Shown here: piece after piece, positions 24,701-35,777 of the stretch
Layout of the letters: every line of letters starts with the position of its first letter
Numbering within the stretch: the first letter of the stretch is position 1
Origin: Istiophorus platypterus
Lineage: Eukaryota; Chordata; Actinopteri; Istiophoriformes; Istiophoridae
NCBI GenBank assembly: GCA_016859345.1
Contig: CM029128.1
Location: 21,480,604 to 21,544,603, forward strand
DNA length: 64,000 bases
Reading direction: 5' to 3'
Position numbers and translations under genes: made by a program
Notes under the pieces: generated by a model
The model's database searches: none
Told to the model about the DNA's origin: nothing
Seen by the model: the letters and a program-made list of their open reading frames with translations, nothing else

Positions 24701-26890
24701 TTTTCAGTTCCTATTATAGGACATGGCATTGGTTCAATTTTCCCACTCAAATCTCCATTTATTGATTAGAGGCCTTAAATTTTGTTTATCTTCTTAATGT
24801 GTGTAGAAATGTTCAAAACAAACAAACTATCAAAAAATGTCACTTCTTGCCCATTTTTAAATGACATTACATTGATAAATAGATTAGACATCTCACATCA
24901 GTATGATAAAATATTTTTCATTGTTGATATGACCATGAACTGGAGAGAACACATTGATCCATGTCAATAATAAAGTGATCAAATTTATTGATACTGCATA
25001 ATCTGACCAGTAATTATTTATAGTTATTTTGTTGATAATATTTCCATGACCTTTATTAATATTGTTTAATCTGCCCTTATTTCACATATTGCAACATAGT
25101 ATGAGTAAGTACATTTTGTACAACCCTGCATAAAATCTTCCTCCTACACAAATGCTTTGTTAAAATTGCAACCCACTCAAATTCTTCTCTCATCAACTCC
25201 TTTATTTCTCAAAATTGCTCTTCTTACAATGTATTAATATTTCCAAAATATGTACTTTTATATACAATATAAAATTTGAAGAGGGAAATGTTCCACATCA
25301 TTTAATGTTCAAGCAAATTCACAGATTCACTCCTAGTCAACCAGAAGTCATTTAATAGTGACCTTCCCAAACATCTAACAAGTAGAGGCCAATTTTCAAT
25401 CAATACAGAAAGTCTTTGTCTCATTTGGTTGAAAATTAATTTTCCTTAAAGCCAGAGCATGATTTGAAAAGACTTTAAACAAGACTTCTCCATCATCTTG
25501 TTTTTTTTTTTATGCCAAAACGTATATCATTTTGCAGTGTGAATTTGCTTAATATATATAAGCTGAGGCATTAAATCAGGCCTTCTGATTTTTCCTCAAT
25601 CCCTGTGTGAAAGATTAAAAGCTTAGTTTAAGTTAAACAACAATGGACAATTTCTAAGAACCAGCATTATCTTAATTGGCAAAGTATGACTGTGCATTGA
25701 AGGAACTGGCTTCTGGTTTCAATGTAATCACACACTGTATACAACTTCAATAACAATGTTCAAGGAGAGACACATGGGCATACAGCAAAAACTGGTTAAA
25801 AACAAGGAAACAAGGGATGCAAGGCATGGAAGAGTGCAAGGACTGCTGAGATCACTATAAGTTATTAGTGTAATAAATTACTTGATATACACACGCTAGT
25901 TGGTCATTGTACAGTATAAGCATGTATACATGTCTATGTATAGTATCTTCAGTCTACTTGTATTTTTATTTAATAATCAATGGATTATGTATATATGTTA
26001 TTGCACAAAGGGATAATGAAATTAATATAAATGGATTTTTTAGGTAAGGGGATATGAATTATTGCACAGGGAATGATCCTGATCTTACATGACTAATTAT
26101 TCCCCAGATGTCCAGCTGTTCAACCAGAGGTCTAGCTGCTCCACCTCCTGTTTGTCTGTAGACTCATCACCATCTCAGATGACTTTAACCGACGGGTTTC
26201 CTGAGGTTCAGTCATTATTTCAGATTGAGAAGAGCAGTGGGGAGAAAACACATTTCTGGTGGCTGCCAGGACTAACTGTCTGGCTTGTAGAGATAATGAA
26301 GAATTTACACAACATTTAGGTCTACGTTCAGCATAACAGACAAAAAACATTGCACTTATTATCATAGCAAAAATCTGTTCATGTCAAGCTAAAGTAGAGC
26401 AAAACACATGACAGATAACTTGGACCTCTTTTTATCAGCCAAATAATACGCTCAACCTTTAATAGGCTAAAAAACATCACAACTGTTAGGCTGCAACTGA
26501 GACTACAGAAACTTCATATTCAAATGTATGCACAATAACTCACATTTATACTTGGGAAATAGCAAGAAAATTTAAATACTATGATAGTCTAAAGTGATAG
26601 CCCACTTGCATTACAGTTAAAAACCATGAAAGCCACACAAACAGTGAAATGTTCATATATTACTGGGTAGATATAACTTTATCATTCTTTTAGTTCATTA
26701 ATAATTTTACATTATTTTGTTTTAAGTTCTAAGTAACTACCTAGTATAATAACTACCAATTTAATTTGGTTGCTCAGTCTTTAATGATCCTCAGATGCAA
26801 CATTGTTTTTTCTGGTCCCATATTGTATCTCTGCTGATGTGAGATTTTGATTTGGTTTGTAAGTGGTCCTCCCGGTTTAAATTATTTTCA
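24701..26890. other. No gene recognised
   Basis: Strongly AT-rich, with a T-run at 25500-25511. Only short frames of 60-77 codons, without domains. Confidence 0.45.
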
Positions 26891-26929
26891 CAAGCCTTGT
26901 CTTGTGGCTTGTGGCTGTATTTTATAGAG

Positions 26930-27900
26930 ATAACTTTAAATTAGCAGAGCAGGAAACCTTGGAAAGATGGATAGAACAGCAGGACTTGGACAGATGGCCC
27001 AGGGACTGGAGCGCTGGAGAGCTGAAGAACTCGGGACGGCTGCCTGGAGGCTGGAAAGCCAATTTTACAAAAACCTGGGGCAGTTGGCCCACTGGCTGGA
27101 CAGTAGGGGAGCAGAAGATCATGGGTAGTCAGCTAGGGGCTGGACAGACAGGCAAAGAGGCTTGGGAAGTAAGCCTGGGGGCCAGACAGAGGGGCTAACC
27201 AACTGTGGGCAAGGGAGAGGGATTAAACTACTACAGTGGATGTTGGCAAAAGCAGGGACAAAGGCAAGACTGCTCAGGTAGGAAGTGATGAAGGCACAGT
27301 CCTTCTGGAGGTCGAGCAGGAAGCCGCCAGTGGAGGCAGGTGCCCTCAGGAGGCAGGGCAGTTTACTGGGGTTTAGAGGAGGCAGCCAGGTAAGGAGGCC
27401 CAGACTGCATGACAGGTGAAGCTGAGAACCAGACACAATTGAAAATGGCAACTGGAACATTGGGCAGTAGACTCATTGTGGTGGCTGATATAATGGCCAA
27501 CTGATCATCTAGGGGAATGGCAGGGTGAGATTGGGCACACTGTCAGTGGGTTTGGCTGACGGGGAAAAAGGAGTGGACTTAGAATAGGCAAACTCAGGAA
27601 CAGCCTCAAGAATAAACGCAACTTCATCCTTGATGATCACTCAGGAACTGAGGAGACATCACCTGGACTAGCTGACTCAAGAACAGGCCCAGGAACTGAC
27701 AGGACAGACAGGAGCCTGGCCAGTGACACAGGAATAGGCAAGATGTTGGCAGGAAAGGCTGAAAGTATGTTGGTGGCTAGCATAATGGAGGCTAGCAGGC
27801 AAGAGGCTAGTCGACTGAGGTGCCAGCTGGTGGCAAGCAGGCCAGAAGTTGAGCGAGTAGTAGCCAGGCTGGAGGCCATGGCTGTACTGATCTTTGAAGT
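26930..27900. repeat. Degenerate minisatellite-like GC-rich repeat
   Basis: Short, loosely repeated words such as GGACTGG, GCTGGACAG, CAGGAACTGA and GAGGCTAGC recur irregularly in a more GC-rich block between AT-rich flanks. It keeps frames of about 70-113 codons on both strands. I read those frames as a consequence of the composition, not as a gene. It resembles the tandem-like inner part of some teleost dispersed repeats. Confidence 0.45.
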
Positions 27901-28089
27901 CACTGGTATGGACTTCAGCATTTTTTCTGAGCCATATACAATAAAAGTTGGGAAATAATTGCCTTAGTGTTGACTAGATAACATGTTAAGATGATGTCCC
28001 CCTATATATTTAATTTTATTTGCATGACTATCCTAGTAGAGGCTGGTAAAATTACATATAAATATCAATTTTCCATGTGTTGACTCTTC

Positions 28090-28620
28090 ATTGACACAGA
28101 CAAAACTGAAAAGACTACATCAATCAAACCTAAGCTTTGGGAAGGAAAGAAATACAGTATGGGAAAAGATGACAAGACTGAGAGAAAAAGAAAGGGAGAA
28201 GGTAATGGGAGAAGAGCAGGTACTGCCAACTGTAACCAGGAAAGACTTAGCATTATATTCCTGTGCTTCTCAACACAAACAAACACTGACCTGATCACAT
28301 TCAAAAAATGCAGGCCAAATTACTACGGAGATATATTTTTCTTCGGTCATTACAGTGGAACCTCTATGCTTAGTTTAACAACAACATAAACTTTGTATAA
28401 TTATGGTGTGATGATGTAATATTATTGTATTAATATATTATGGAAAATCACATTTTGTTTAAGTTTTTGGAATGTTTGAGACAAATTTCTATCATTTTAA
28501 CTGATATGGTGTTCAAGCTATTGTAATCAATTTTTTTCCTCGAAACATTGTAACCCCCTGAACCCCAATAGCAAGCTCAGTTTTTGGACCATTGTATCTC
28601 AGAAACCCTACATACAACCA
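28090..28620. repeat. Dispersed repeat, copy 2 (partner at 2.4-2.9 kb)
   Basis: Matches 2420-2860 block by block in the same orientation (see that entry). A stretch after 28380 is an insertion relative to copy 1; AGCAAGCTCAGTTTT then resumes the match near 28570. Confidence 0.65.
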
Positions 28621-28850
28621 TGCTATAGGCTGCCTTCCCAGAGGCTGGCCAACCGTGGTTCGAAGGAGAAGCACAACTTCCATCAGATGAATTTTGCCAC
28701 CATGGTAAATCCAGGGCCCTGCTTCCAAGGATAGTCACTACATTCTAGAGGTCTGGCTCTATATAAAGAAAAGTAACCTTAGACATGTCAAAGTCCTCCC
28801 AGTAAGACACTTTTTTGCTAGGCCCATGTTAATTCAGAGCATTCTGTTAC
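28621..28850. other. No gene recognised
   Basis: Nothing identifiable apart from possible extension of the dispersed repeat. Confidence 0.3.
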
Positions 28851-29240
28851 GATTGCTGGTAGCAGCACAGGTAGGGGAATCCAAATGCAGACTTACAGAC
28901 AGGCTGATACAGTGAAGTTGCTTTAATAGGCGAAATAAGGCTTACATGCAGACGGGTGGACAAGTAGGCAGGAGATGGGCAGGCAACAGGTTACTACACG
29001 CTGGTAGCAGGTACACAGGGAAACACACATAAGCAGAAAATCTGATAAGGAGCTGGTCGCAATGGCACATTTAAATACTGGCTGGGGTGATGAGGAAACT
29101 TGAATGTGCAGCGAAGTTAAGTTGACTGGGAATGGAAAATGGGTGAGCAGGTGGATATGGAGATAGAAATAAAGTCCGGGGACATCTGCTGGGGGGACGG
29201 AGTGTGACAGATGACAGAGCAGAGATAGGAATAACAAGAG
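28851..29240. repeat. Teleost dispersed repeat, family not named
   Basis: The order of blocks (AATCCAAATGCAGACTTACAGACAGGCTGA, TTTAATAGGCGAAATAAGG, AGGCAGGAGATGGGCAGGCAAC, ATTTAAATACTGGC, GGAGTGTGACAGATGACAG) follows a widespread teleost repeat of uncertain class. No conserved reading frame. The 149-codon minus-strand frame is not a recognised protein. Confidence 0.4.
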
Positions 29241-29459
29241 TAGGGATGATAGGACAAGGTTAGACAGGCTGGTGATGTCATGAAATTCTGAAAGAAAAGC
29301 AGTAAAAGTTGCCAAGTGCCCAATACTGACTGTTTTCCCTCCTTTTTTAAACATGCAGTAGTGTGCCGACATCTCAAAAAAACGAGCCTTGACCTTATGA
29401 TTTTAATCATTTTAGACCCATCTTCAAAAAATCAATTTGTTTCAGTTGTAAGATTGTCT

Positions 29460-29770
29460 GCTGCTTTAATAATTATGATTACTACTATCACAACTACTAT
29501 GCTCTCTCTCTCTTCCCCTGCCCCCTTTGTCTCTTGCCCTCTCTCTCTCTCTCGCTGTCTCTCTACTGGTTGAGGTTGCCCAACATGAGCGAGTATCTGT
29601 TCAATGTTTCTACCTCGTAAAAGGGAGTTTTTTATTTCAAATTCTTGCTCATAGGGAAATGCTGGTTCTCTGTAAATAATAACTATAAAAAGTCTAGTCT
29701 AGACCTGCTCTATATGAAAAATGCTCTGAGATAACCTCTGTTATGATATGAATCTATCTATGATGTCTTG
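29460..29770 (+). mobile_element. LINE 3' end fragment, plus orientation
   Basis: CT-rich patch, TGTTTCTACCTCGTAAAAGG, TAGTCTAGACCTGC and GAGATAACCTCTGTTATGATATG are the same 3' module as at 4480-4756, but truncated before the TTGAA tail. Confidence 0.7.
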
Positions 29771-31310
29771 ATGTCTTTTATGAAAAATCATAAAATCTTT
29801 GATAAATTTCAATTGCGTTTCCACTTACTCATCATAGCACTGAAACTACTCTCAAGATATGGATGATCTTTTACTTTCATCTTATTTTTTTTTTTAAGAT
29901 TTTTCAGTTTTAATTCTTGTTAGTCTCAGCTTAGTTTTTCAAACAGGCAATCATTCTGTTTTACTGGATTGCTATGACAAGCAGGTTGGCTTCAGGGATA
30001 CTGTCCTAGACTGGTTCATATCCTCTCAAACCTTTTTGTTTGTGGACAGAGTTGCCTCTTCTTCAGCAGCCCTTCTGGCCTGTGGTGTTCCCCAAGGCTC
30101 CATTCTTGGCACTCTCCTGTTCTGTGTTTTTACTATTCTTTTGTTGTACTGTTAAATGGATAGTTAAACTCTCCCTGGCAATCCAATTTTGCTACTCTCG
30201 ATGCTACCCTGCCAGAGTCAGAAGGTGATAGGTATTTAACTTATTATCATACTACATGAGCACCATAGTTTACAATTTGAAACTACATGGTAAGTACTCA
30301 GGATGATGCTTCACTTTACTTTGAGATGCACAAAAGGGTAACTAATGCTTAAGTTATTTAAAAAACTTAGAAACTTCATAATAAGGAATTTTGTGAGGTA
30401 CTTTGTGATTACAATATTCCCAAAATGTCTCAATATGAAATCAATATCTGTTTTACCTGAAATCCTGGCAGTTTAAACAGTAAATTGACTTTCTGACAAA
30501 TTTTTAATCTCTTAATGTGAAATTTTCGATACCTTTCTAAACTCAGCAAGTCCCATCTCATTGAGATGTTTAGGAAATTACACTTGCCATCGCAATATAT
30601 GGCTCCTATCATGTGGCATCTTCAGAACCACAAAACCACAAAAAAAACAACCGTGGGTGAATATTTTATCACTGATATATTGACACAAACCTCTCAACAC
30701 AGTAGAACAACATGAATGAAATAAACACATGTATGTATTACAGGAGATATTCATAATAAATAGAGACATGAAGTGTTTGATAAAATCAGATTGTATACAT
30801 ACACATTTCAGTATATTAATAACATGAACCTTTATACATTTGTACAAAAATAGAATCATTGGAGATGTCAAAAGCCTTCTTCAAGTAAAAAAAAAAAAAA
30901 AAAAGGATTTTGCTTGACTCTCACCAACTGTATATCTGAAAGTTTCTCAGGTTTTTTTTTGTCATACAGAAAACAAGTAACTGCAACTGAAACTGGTTTT
31001 TTTTAATCTGCAAGTAGTCATGATCTCTGATGTAATGCAATTTTTAACAGTAGTGGATCTTTATCATTTGCTGCTCACAAAATATCTTGCTTTACATATT
31101 TGCAGTTATATATTCTCTATGCGACAGCTATATTATTAAAAATGTAAGATGATACAGACATTCTGACTGGAAAGTAAAGTCAATGCAAAATAGAGTCAAA
31201 ATAGAGAGCGGAATCATTAGCTGCATAAACAACAACCTATTTACCTTATAATTTTTTTTGTGAGTATGCTGCTGTGCTTAGATATTAAAGGCCCAATCTG
31301 TAATTTTTTC
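29771..31310. other. No gene recognised
   Basis: AT-rich. A poly-A tract lies at 30885-30904. Frames of 60-97 codons have no recognised domain. Around 29950-30110 some text resembles reverse-transcriptase words of the LINE family (SRYTVSSKGVP-like in one frame), too broken to annotate. Confidence 0.4.
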
Positions 31311-31317
31311 ACCTTAT

Positions 31318-32431
31318 CTACTCACCAGGCACTTTATTAGAAATGCATGTTCACCTGCTTATTCATGCAATTATCCAATCATCCACTCATATGGCAGCAG
31401 TTCAATGCATAAATTCCAGTAGATACAGGCCAGGAGTTTCAGCAAATGTTCACATCAAACACCAGAATAGGGAAAACAAAAACTGATCTCAGTGACTTGA
31501 AATGATTGTTGTTGCCAGATGGGCTGGTGTGAGTATTTCTGAAACTGTTAATTTCCAAGGGGTTTAATACAAAACAGTCTCTAGAGTTTACATAGGATGA
31601 AGAGAAGAAAAATAAACATCCGGTGAGCGGCAGTTTTGTGGACGAAAACACCGGGCTGATAAGAGAGGTCAGAGGAGAATGGAAAAACTTGTTGGAACTG
31701 ACAGAAAGGCTACAGTAACTCAGATAACTGGTCTTTACAATTGTGGTGAGCAGAAAACCATCTAGGAATGAACAAACGTTGAACCTTGAGGTGGATGAGC
31801 TACAACAGCTGACGACTACATCAGGTTCCAGTCCTGTCAACCAAGAACAGATATCTGAGGCTGAAGTGGGCACAGGCTCATTAAAACTGGACAGCTGAAA
31901 AATGGAAAAATGTATCCTGGTCTGATGAGTCTGAATTTTGGCTGAGCCAGCAGATGGTAGGCTCACTTCGGGTCCCTTGTCACAGCCTTAGGTCCTTTTT
32001 ACTAATTGATTGTCATTTGAGTCCTGCAGCCTAACTGAGTATAGTTACTGACCATGTGCTTCCCTTTATGGCCACAATTTACCATCTTCTAATTACCTTC
32101 TTCCACCATAATAATGCACCATTTCCCCAAAAAAAGTAATCTCAAACTAGTTCCATGCACATGACAGTGACTTCAGTGAACTTCAGTGACCTCCCCAGTA
32201 ATAGATCTAAATCCAGGGGAAAACCTTTGAGATGTGGTAGAATGGGAAATTGGAATGAATGTGCAGAATCTGCAGAAATTATGTGATGCAATCATATCAA
32301 CATGGACCAGAACCCCAAGGGAATCTTTCCAACATCTTCTGGAATCGATATCAGCAAGTATCAAGGCTGTTCTGAGAGCAAAGGGTCTACTCAGTATTAG
32401 TATGGTGTTCTTAATAACCGGCTCAGTGAAT
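31318..32431 (+). mobile_element. Tc1-like transposon copy A, decayed
   Basis: The left end CTCACCAGGCACTTTATTAGAAATGC and the right end TGGTGTTCTTAATAACCGGCTCAGTGAATA form degenerate inverted termini of a common fish Tc1-like family. The plus strand carries a broken transposase. RKATVTQITGLYNCGEQKTI comes first, then GSDESEF-like text around the first catalytic Asp. The final part (32234-32400) has an open stretch with LQKLCDAIISTWTRTPRESFQ and LRAKGLLSISMVFL. The central DDE region is partly deleted. Frameshifts and stops make it inactive. The 175-codon minus-strand frame here is antisense to it and meaningless. Confidence 0.85.
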
Positions 32432-32569
32432 ATACATCTAAGGTGTACACACGGAAATAACAAAAAAAAGAGAGACTTATAAAGTAAGAAAATCCAAAGG
32501 TCTACAGTTATCAAACAGTCATGCACTCTTAATAAACTGACAACATAAAACCCTGTTTTCTTTAGGCTC

Positions 32570-32930
32570 CAAAAGAAGGCATCCCACTCAATGACCTCTG
32601 GAGCCTCCTAAAGGACCTCTTAAACATCTTCATGGCAACTAACCAAAGGACCCCTGTTACCATCTCCAGGACACCAAGAACTCCCAAGAGTATCTCCACA
32701 ACCCTCTCAAGGATCCCAGGAGGCCCCCAGGATTCCAGGAGCCTCCTTAAGGTTCTCAGGAAAACCCCCAAGGACCTAAGCCACATCTTCCAGGACTTCA
32801 GGAGCCCCCTTGAGCTATTAACTTAACAACTTCAACAAACTCCTCAAGGACCACTAGAACCTCAGGATTCCCCTAAGAACCCCTCTGCAACCTCTTAAAA
32901 GCCATAAGGAAATGCCTGAAGGTCATAGGG
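32570..32930. repeat. Degenerate minisatellite, AGGA/CCCC-rich
   Basis: About 360 bp made of irregular 10-16 bp units with the words CAAGGACC, CAGGAGCC, CCCCCAGGA, TCCAGGA and CCTCTTAAA, purine/pyrimidine-skewed and more GC-rich than its surroundings. Open frames on both strands (64 and 74 codons) are by-products. Confidence 0.6.
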
Positions 32931-34260
32931 ACATCATCTCCACAGTGAGCATCATTTTCAAATGAATGTACACAACCCAGAATGCATTATCTTTCATACC
33001 TGCACAGCTCTGAGTGGAATATTCTTCAGATACATTTTGATGTACATTCAAAATCACGGACTGGGCCTTCAGGTTCACACTCTTTTCTTTCCAGGTGTTT
33101 TTAAACATATATATCCAATTTATCAAGTGATTTAAGATGAAACTTAGTGTTGAAGGTATTTTCTTCTTAAAACAGGAGAAATTCAATTGATATTCAGCTG
33201 AGATTATTTTTTTGTAAAACAATCAGATTGCTGCAGAAACAGCAGCAGATACTGCTGTGTTTTAAAAACTGTGGAAGCCCATTACCAGCAGAAGGTAAAT
33301 TACTGTAGATGAGGGTTAGAATTGGGCCTCTATATAACCAAACCAGTTTAATTCACTTATGCAAATATTTTTACAGTGTAGAAAGGGTAAAGGAATGACA
33401 AGTATTTTATTACCATTATTATTATCATCAGAATAATGAACATTAGTCAACAGTCATATTTTGTTTGCACTGTATAGATATGAAATGAAAATAAAGGAGA
33501 TTTGAAAAGCTTTACGTTCACAGTGACACTGACATTTTACATCTTCATTCATGTCTGATATTGTCTCTCATGATGCAGAAAAATATGAATCTTAATCAAA
33601 TCCATCTGAATTGTTTGAAAAAAAATCTAAATCTGATGTTAAGAGAAATTCTCTCCTCACATCAGGAGTTTATTCCAGTTTTTGGAAAATAAAAAATAAA
33701 TTCAGATGGTAAAACTTAGAGATTAAAACTCACTACTTTTGATTTTTTTTTTTTCAAATGGAAAACAGACAAAATAAATAATGCGCTGGTTTTGTACCTG
33801 TTAACTGTGACCAGATGAAGATGATCTTGCTAGCAGCTCTTAATTTGAACATTTTCTCCAGTCCCGTTCCCAGAAAAATCCAGAAAAACTGATAAAGTTT
33901 CCACCAGAAAGATAGATTAATGGTGAAATAAAAGTTTTAAAAAATATTTCAGTGATTAGGTTAAAAAAAAAACTGCAGCACTGGCCATTTGGAGTCAAGT
34001 GTTCATTGGATTTTAAAAAAATTCGATTAAAAATGTCATTTTGTAAATTGTAACAAGAAAATTTCAACTTACAGCCCTCGCTCTGTAGTTGGAAATTAGT
34101 TTGATTACTTCAAATCCATACAGATGACATCACTGCTTTCACTTAAGTTATTTTAATTATGTTGTTCAAATCCTCTTGATTGTGGTTCAGTGAAATTTTA
34201 AACATGTTTTTCTATAAATTAAAATATTTACCAGTGGTGGAAAATAGTTTCCTCTCTTTT
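32931..34260. other. Intergenic, downstream of jun
   Basis: AT-rich DNA with no coding exon. Its right edge may overlap distal 3' UTR of the jun gene. Confidence 0.4.
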
Positions 34261-34268
34261 CAGGACAG

Positions 34269-34274
34269 TTTATT
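34269..34274 (-). terminator. Candidate jun polyadenylation signal
   Basis: An AATAAA hexamer on the minus strand lies about 460 nt beyond the jun stop codon. It is the first canonical hexamer I noticed downstream. Other hexamers further on are possible. Confidence 0.4.
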
Positions 34275-34734
34275 GACTGAGATGTAATGACATCTGAAAA
34301 TAAAGAATAATTTCATCATTTGCAAACTTGGAAATCTGTTTTCCATCAGTCAAAATAAATTTACTGTCTCTTCATGCACACACCTCTGAGTGTCAAACTC
34401 TGCTGCTAAAAATTCTCTTTAAATTAAATCCATGTCCAACTGTTGTTTAAAAATTCACAGTCACAATTCCAAATCGTCCAAAGTTTGATCTTCGCTCATG
34501 TCTGGGATTCATCCCTTCTCCTATCTCCTCTCTCTTTGAGGCTCTACCTGCCCTGGCTGGATGATTGACAGTGCTTTATGGGGGCTGTCGGGCAATGTAA
34601 CTCCCTTTAAACGTCCATCTGTCCAGCCGAGGCATCCTTGACACTCTGCTCGCACTGACCAAGAGCACGAGTGAAATGCCAAAAATTTAAAATTACTTAT
34701 TATCTCACCCTATTTCTCCTTTTATACTGCCTGT

Positions 34735-35772
34735 TCAGCAGCTGGAGTTTTCACTTCCTGTACCTCCCCCTACTCCTCCAGACTTGGTGGCGGCTACTGA
34801 GCCAACGGCTATCTGGCAGCCATTGGTGACGTGACTCATGACCTTCTGCTTGAGCTGAGCAACCTGCTCCCTCAGCATGGCGGCGGTGGAGGCCAGGTCA
34901 GAATTTTGGCTCTTCAGAACCTTCACTTTCTCCTCCAGCCGTGATATCCGCTCCAGCTTCCGCTTGCGACACTTGGACGCTGCAATGCGGTTGCGAAGCT
35001 TCTTGCGTTCTGCTTTGATTCGCTCCTGTGTCTCCAGGTCGATCGGGGAGAGGGAGGGTGGGGACATGGGGTCTCCTGGTGGATGAGGCACCTCAGGTAC
35101 AGTCTGAGGGGCGTCCAGGCCTCGGGTGTGTGGCTGAGGGGCTCCACCACCACCATTGCCTGAGCCACCACCGTATGCTATTTGCCCCCCAGAATATGGC
35201 ATCTGGCCTGGGTTGTAGCTGCTTAGATTGGTGTATACGGGCATGTCACCTCCGGACATCAAGTTCCTCTGGTAGGATGCCTGCAGGGAGACGGTGCAGG
35301 ATGAGGACGGGGACATGGGGCCACTTCCTACCAGCTGGTTCTGCTTGTGAAGGTCTGCAAGCGCTTTGACAAAGCCATCGGCAAATCCCTCTTGCTCGTT
35401 GGTGGCTTGGCTGCGATAGAGGAAGGGGTTGGTGGTGTTGGACACTGGGCTGGTGGTGACCAGTCCCTGATTGGACTGGATGATCAGGTGCTCCAGGTCA
35501 GGAGATGCTAGCTTCAACAGGTTCATGTCTGCTGAGGACCCTGCAGAGGATGCAGCTGATGTCATCAGGGAGTTGTTGCTGGCGAGCCCCAGGTTGTTGG
35601 TGTTCCCACCCCTCCCCCCTACTGCACCACCACTGGGGAAGTGATGACTGCCTGTCACTGACATGGCCTTCTTACTAATCAGCATCTTGTTTCCTGGGTA
35701 GCGCTCGTATTCGGCGATCTGGCTGTAGCCGGGGATGGCGGGTGAGTCGTCGTGGTAGAAAGGAGTCTCCAT
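34735..35772 (-). CDS. jun: Jun-family bZIP transcription factor (AP-1)
   Basis: A nuclear AP-1 subunit that binds TGA(G/C)TCA sites as a Jun homodimer or with Fos/ATF partners. The single coding exon encodes 345 aa, starting at the METPFYHDD methionine (35772). The frame is open upstream, but the first in-frame ATG is this one. The basic region is at residues 250-277 with RNRIAASKCRKRK. Heptad leucines are at 279, 286, 293, 300 and 307. The transactivation part keeps LLKLASPDLEHLIIQS (80s-100; Ser90 equals human JUN Ser73) and NEQEGFADGFVKAL (125-138). Oddities: the JNK-docking stretch is poorly conserved (KKAMSVTGS), the Ser63 site is absent (SSADM) and the LKEEP sumoylation-type motif is replaced by LDAP. 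The C-terminus ends in a Gly/Ser tail (GVGGGTGSENSSC) instead of the usual hydrophobic end. Family membership is certain. Whether it is jun, jund or an extra paralogue is unresolved, and the symbol marks the family. Confidence 0.95.
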   Translation of the reverse strand: METPFYHDDSPAIPGYSQIAEYERYPGNKMLISKKAMSVTGSHHFPSGGAVGGRGGNTNNLGLASNNSLMTSAASSAGSSADMNLLKLASPDLEHLIIQSNQGLVTTSPVSNTTNPFLYRSQATNEQEGFADGFVKALADLHKQNQLVGSGPMSPSSSCTVSLQASYQRNLMSGGDMPVYTNLSSYNPGQMPYSGGQIAYGGGSGNGGGGAPQPHTRGLDAPQTVPEVPHPPGDPMSPPSLSPIDLETQERIKAERKKLRNRIAASKCRKRKLERISRLEEKVKVLKSQNSDLASTAAMLREQVAQLKQKVMSHVTNGCQIAVGSVAATKSGGVGGGTGSENSSC

Positions 35773-35777
35773 CTTGG

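Noticed and set aside
31439..31966. 175-codon minus-strand frame
   Set aside because: Antisense to a decayed Tc1-like transposase whose plus-strand motifs are clear.
35028..35369. 113-codon plus-strand frame inside jun
   Set aside because: Antisense shadow of the jun coding exon, with no independent support.
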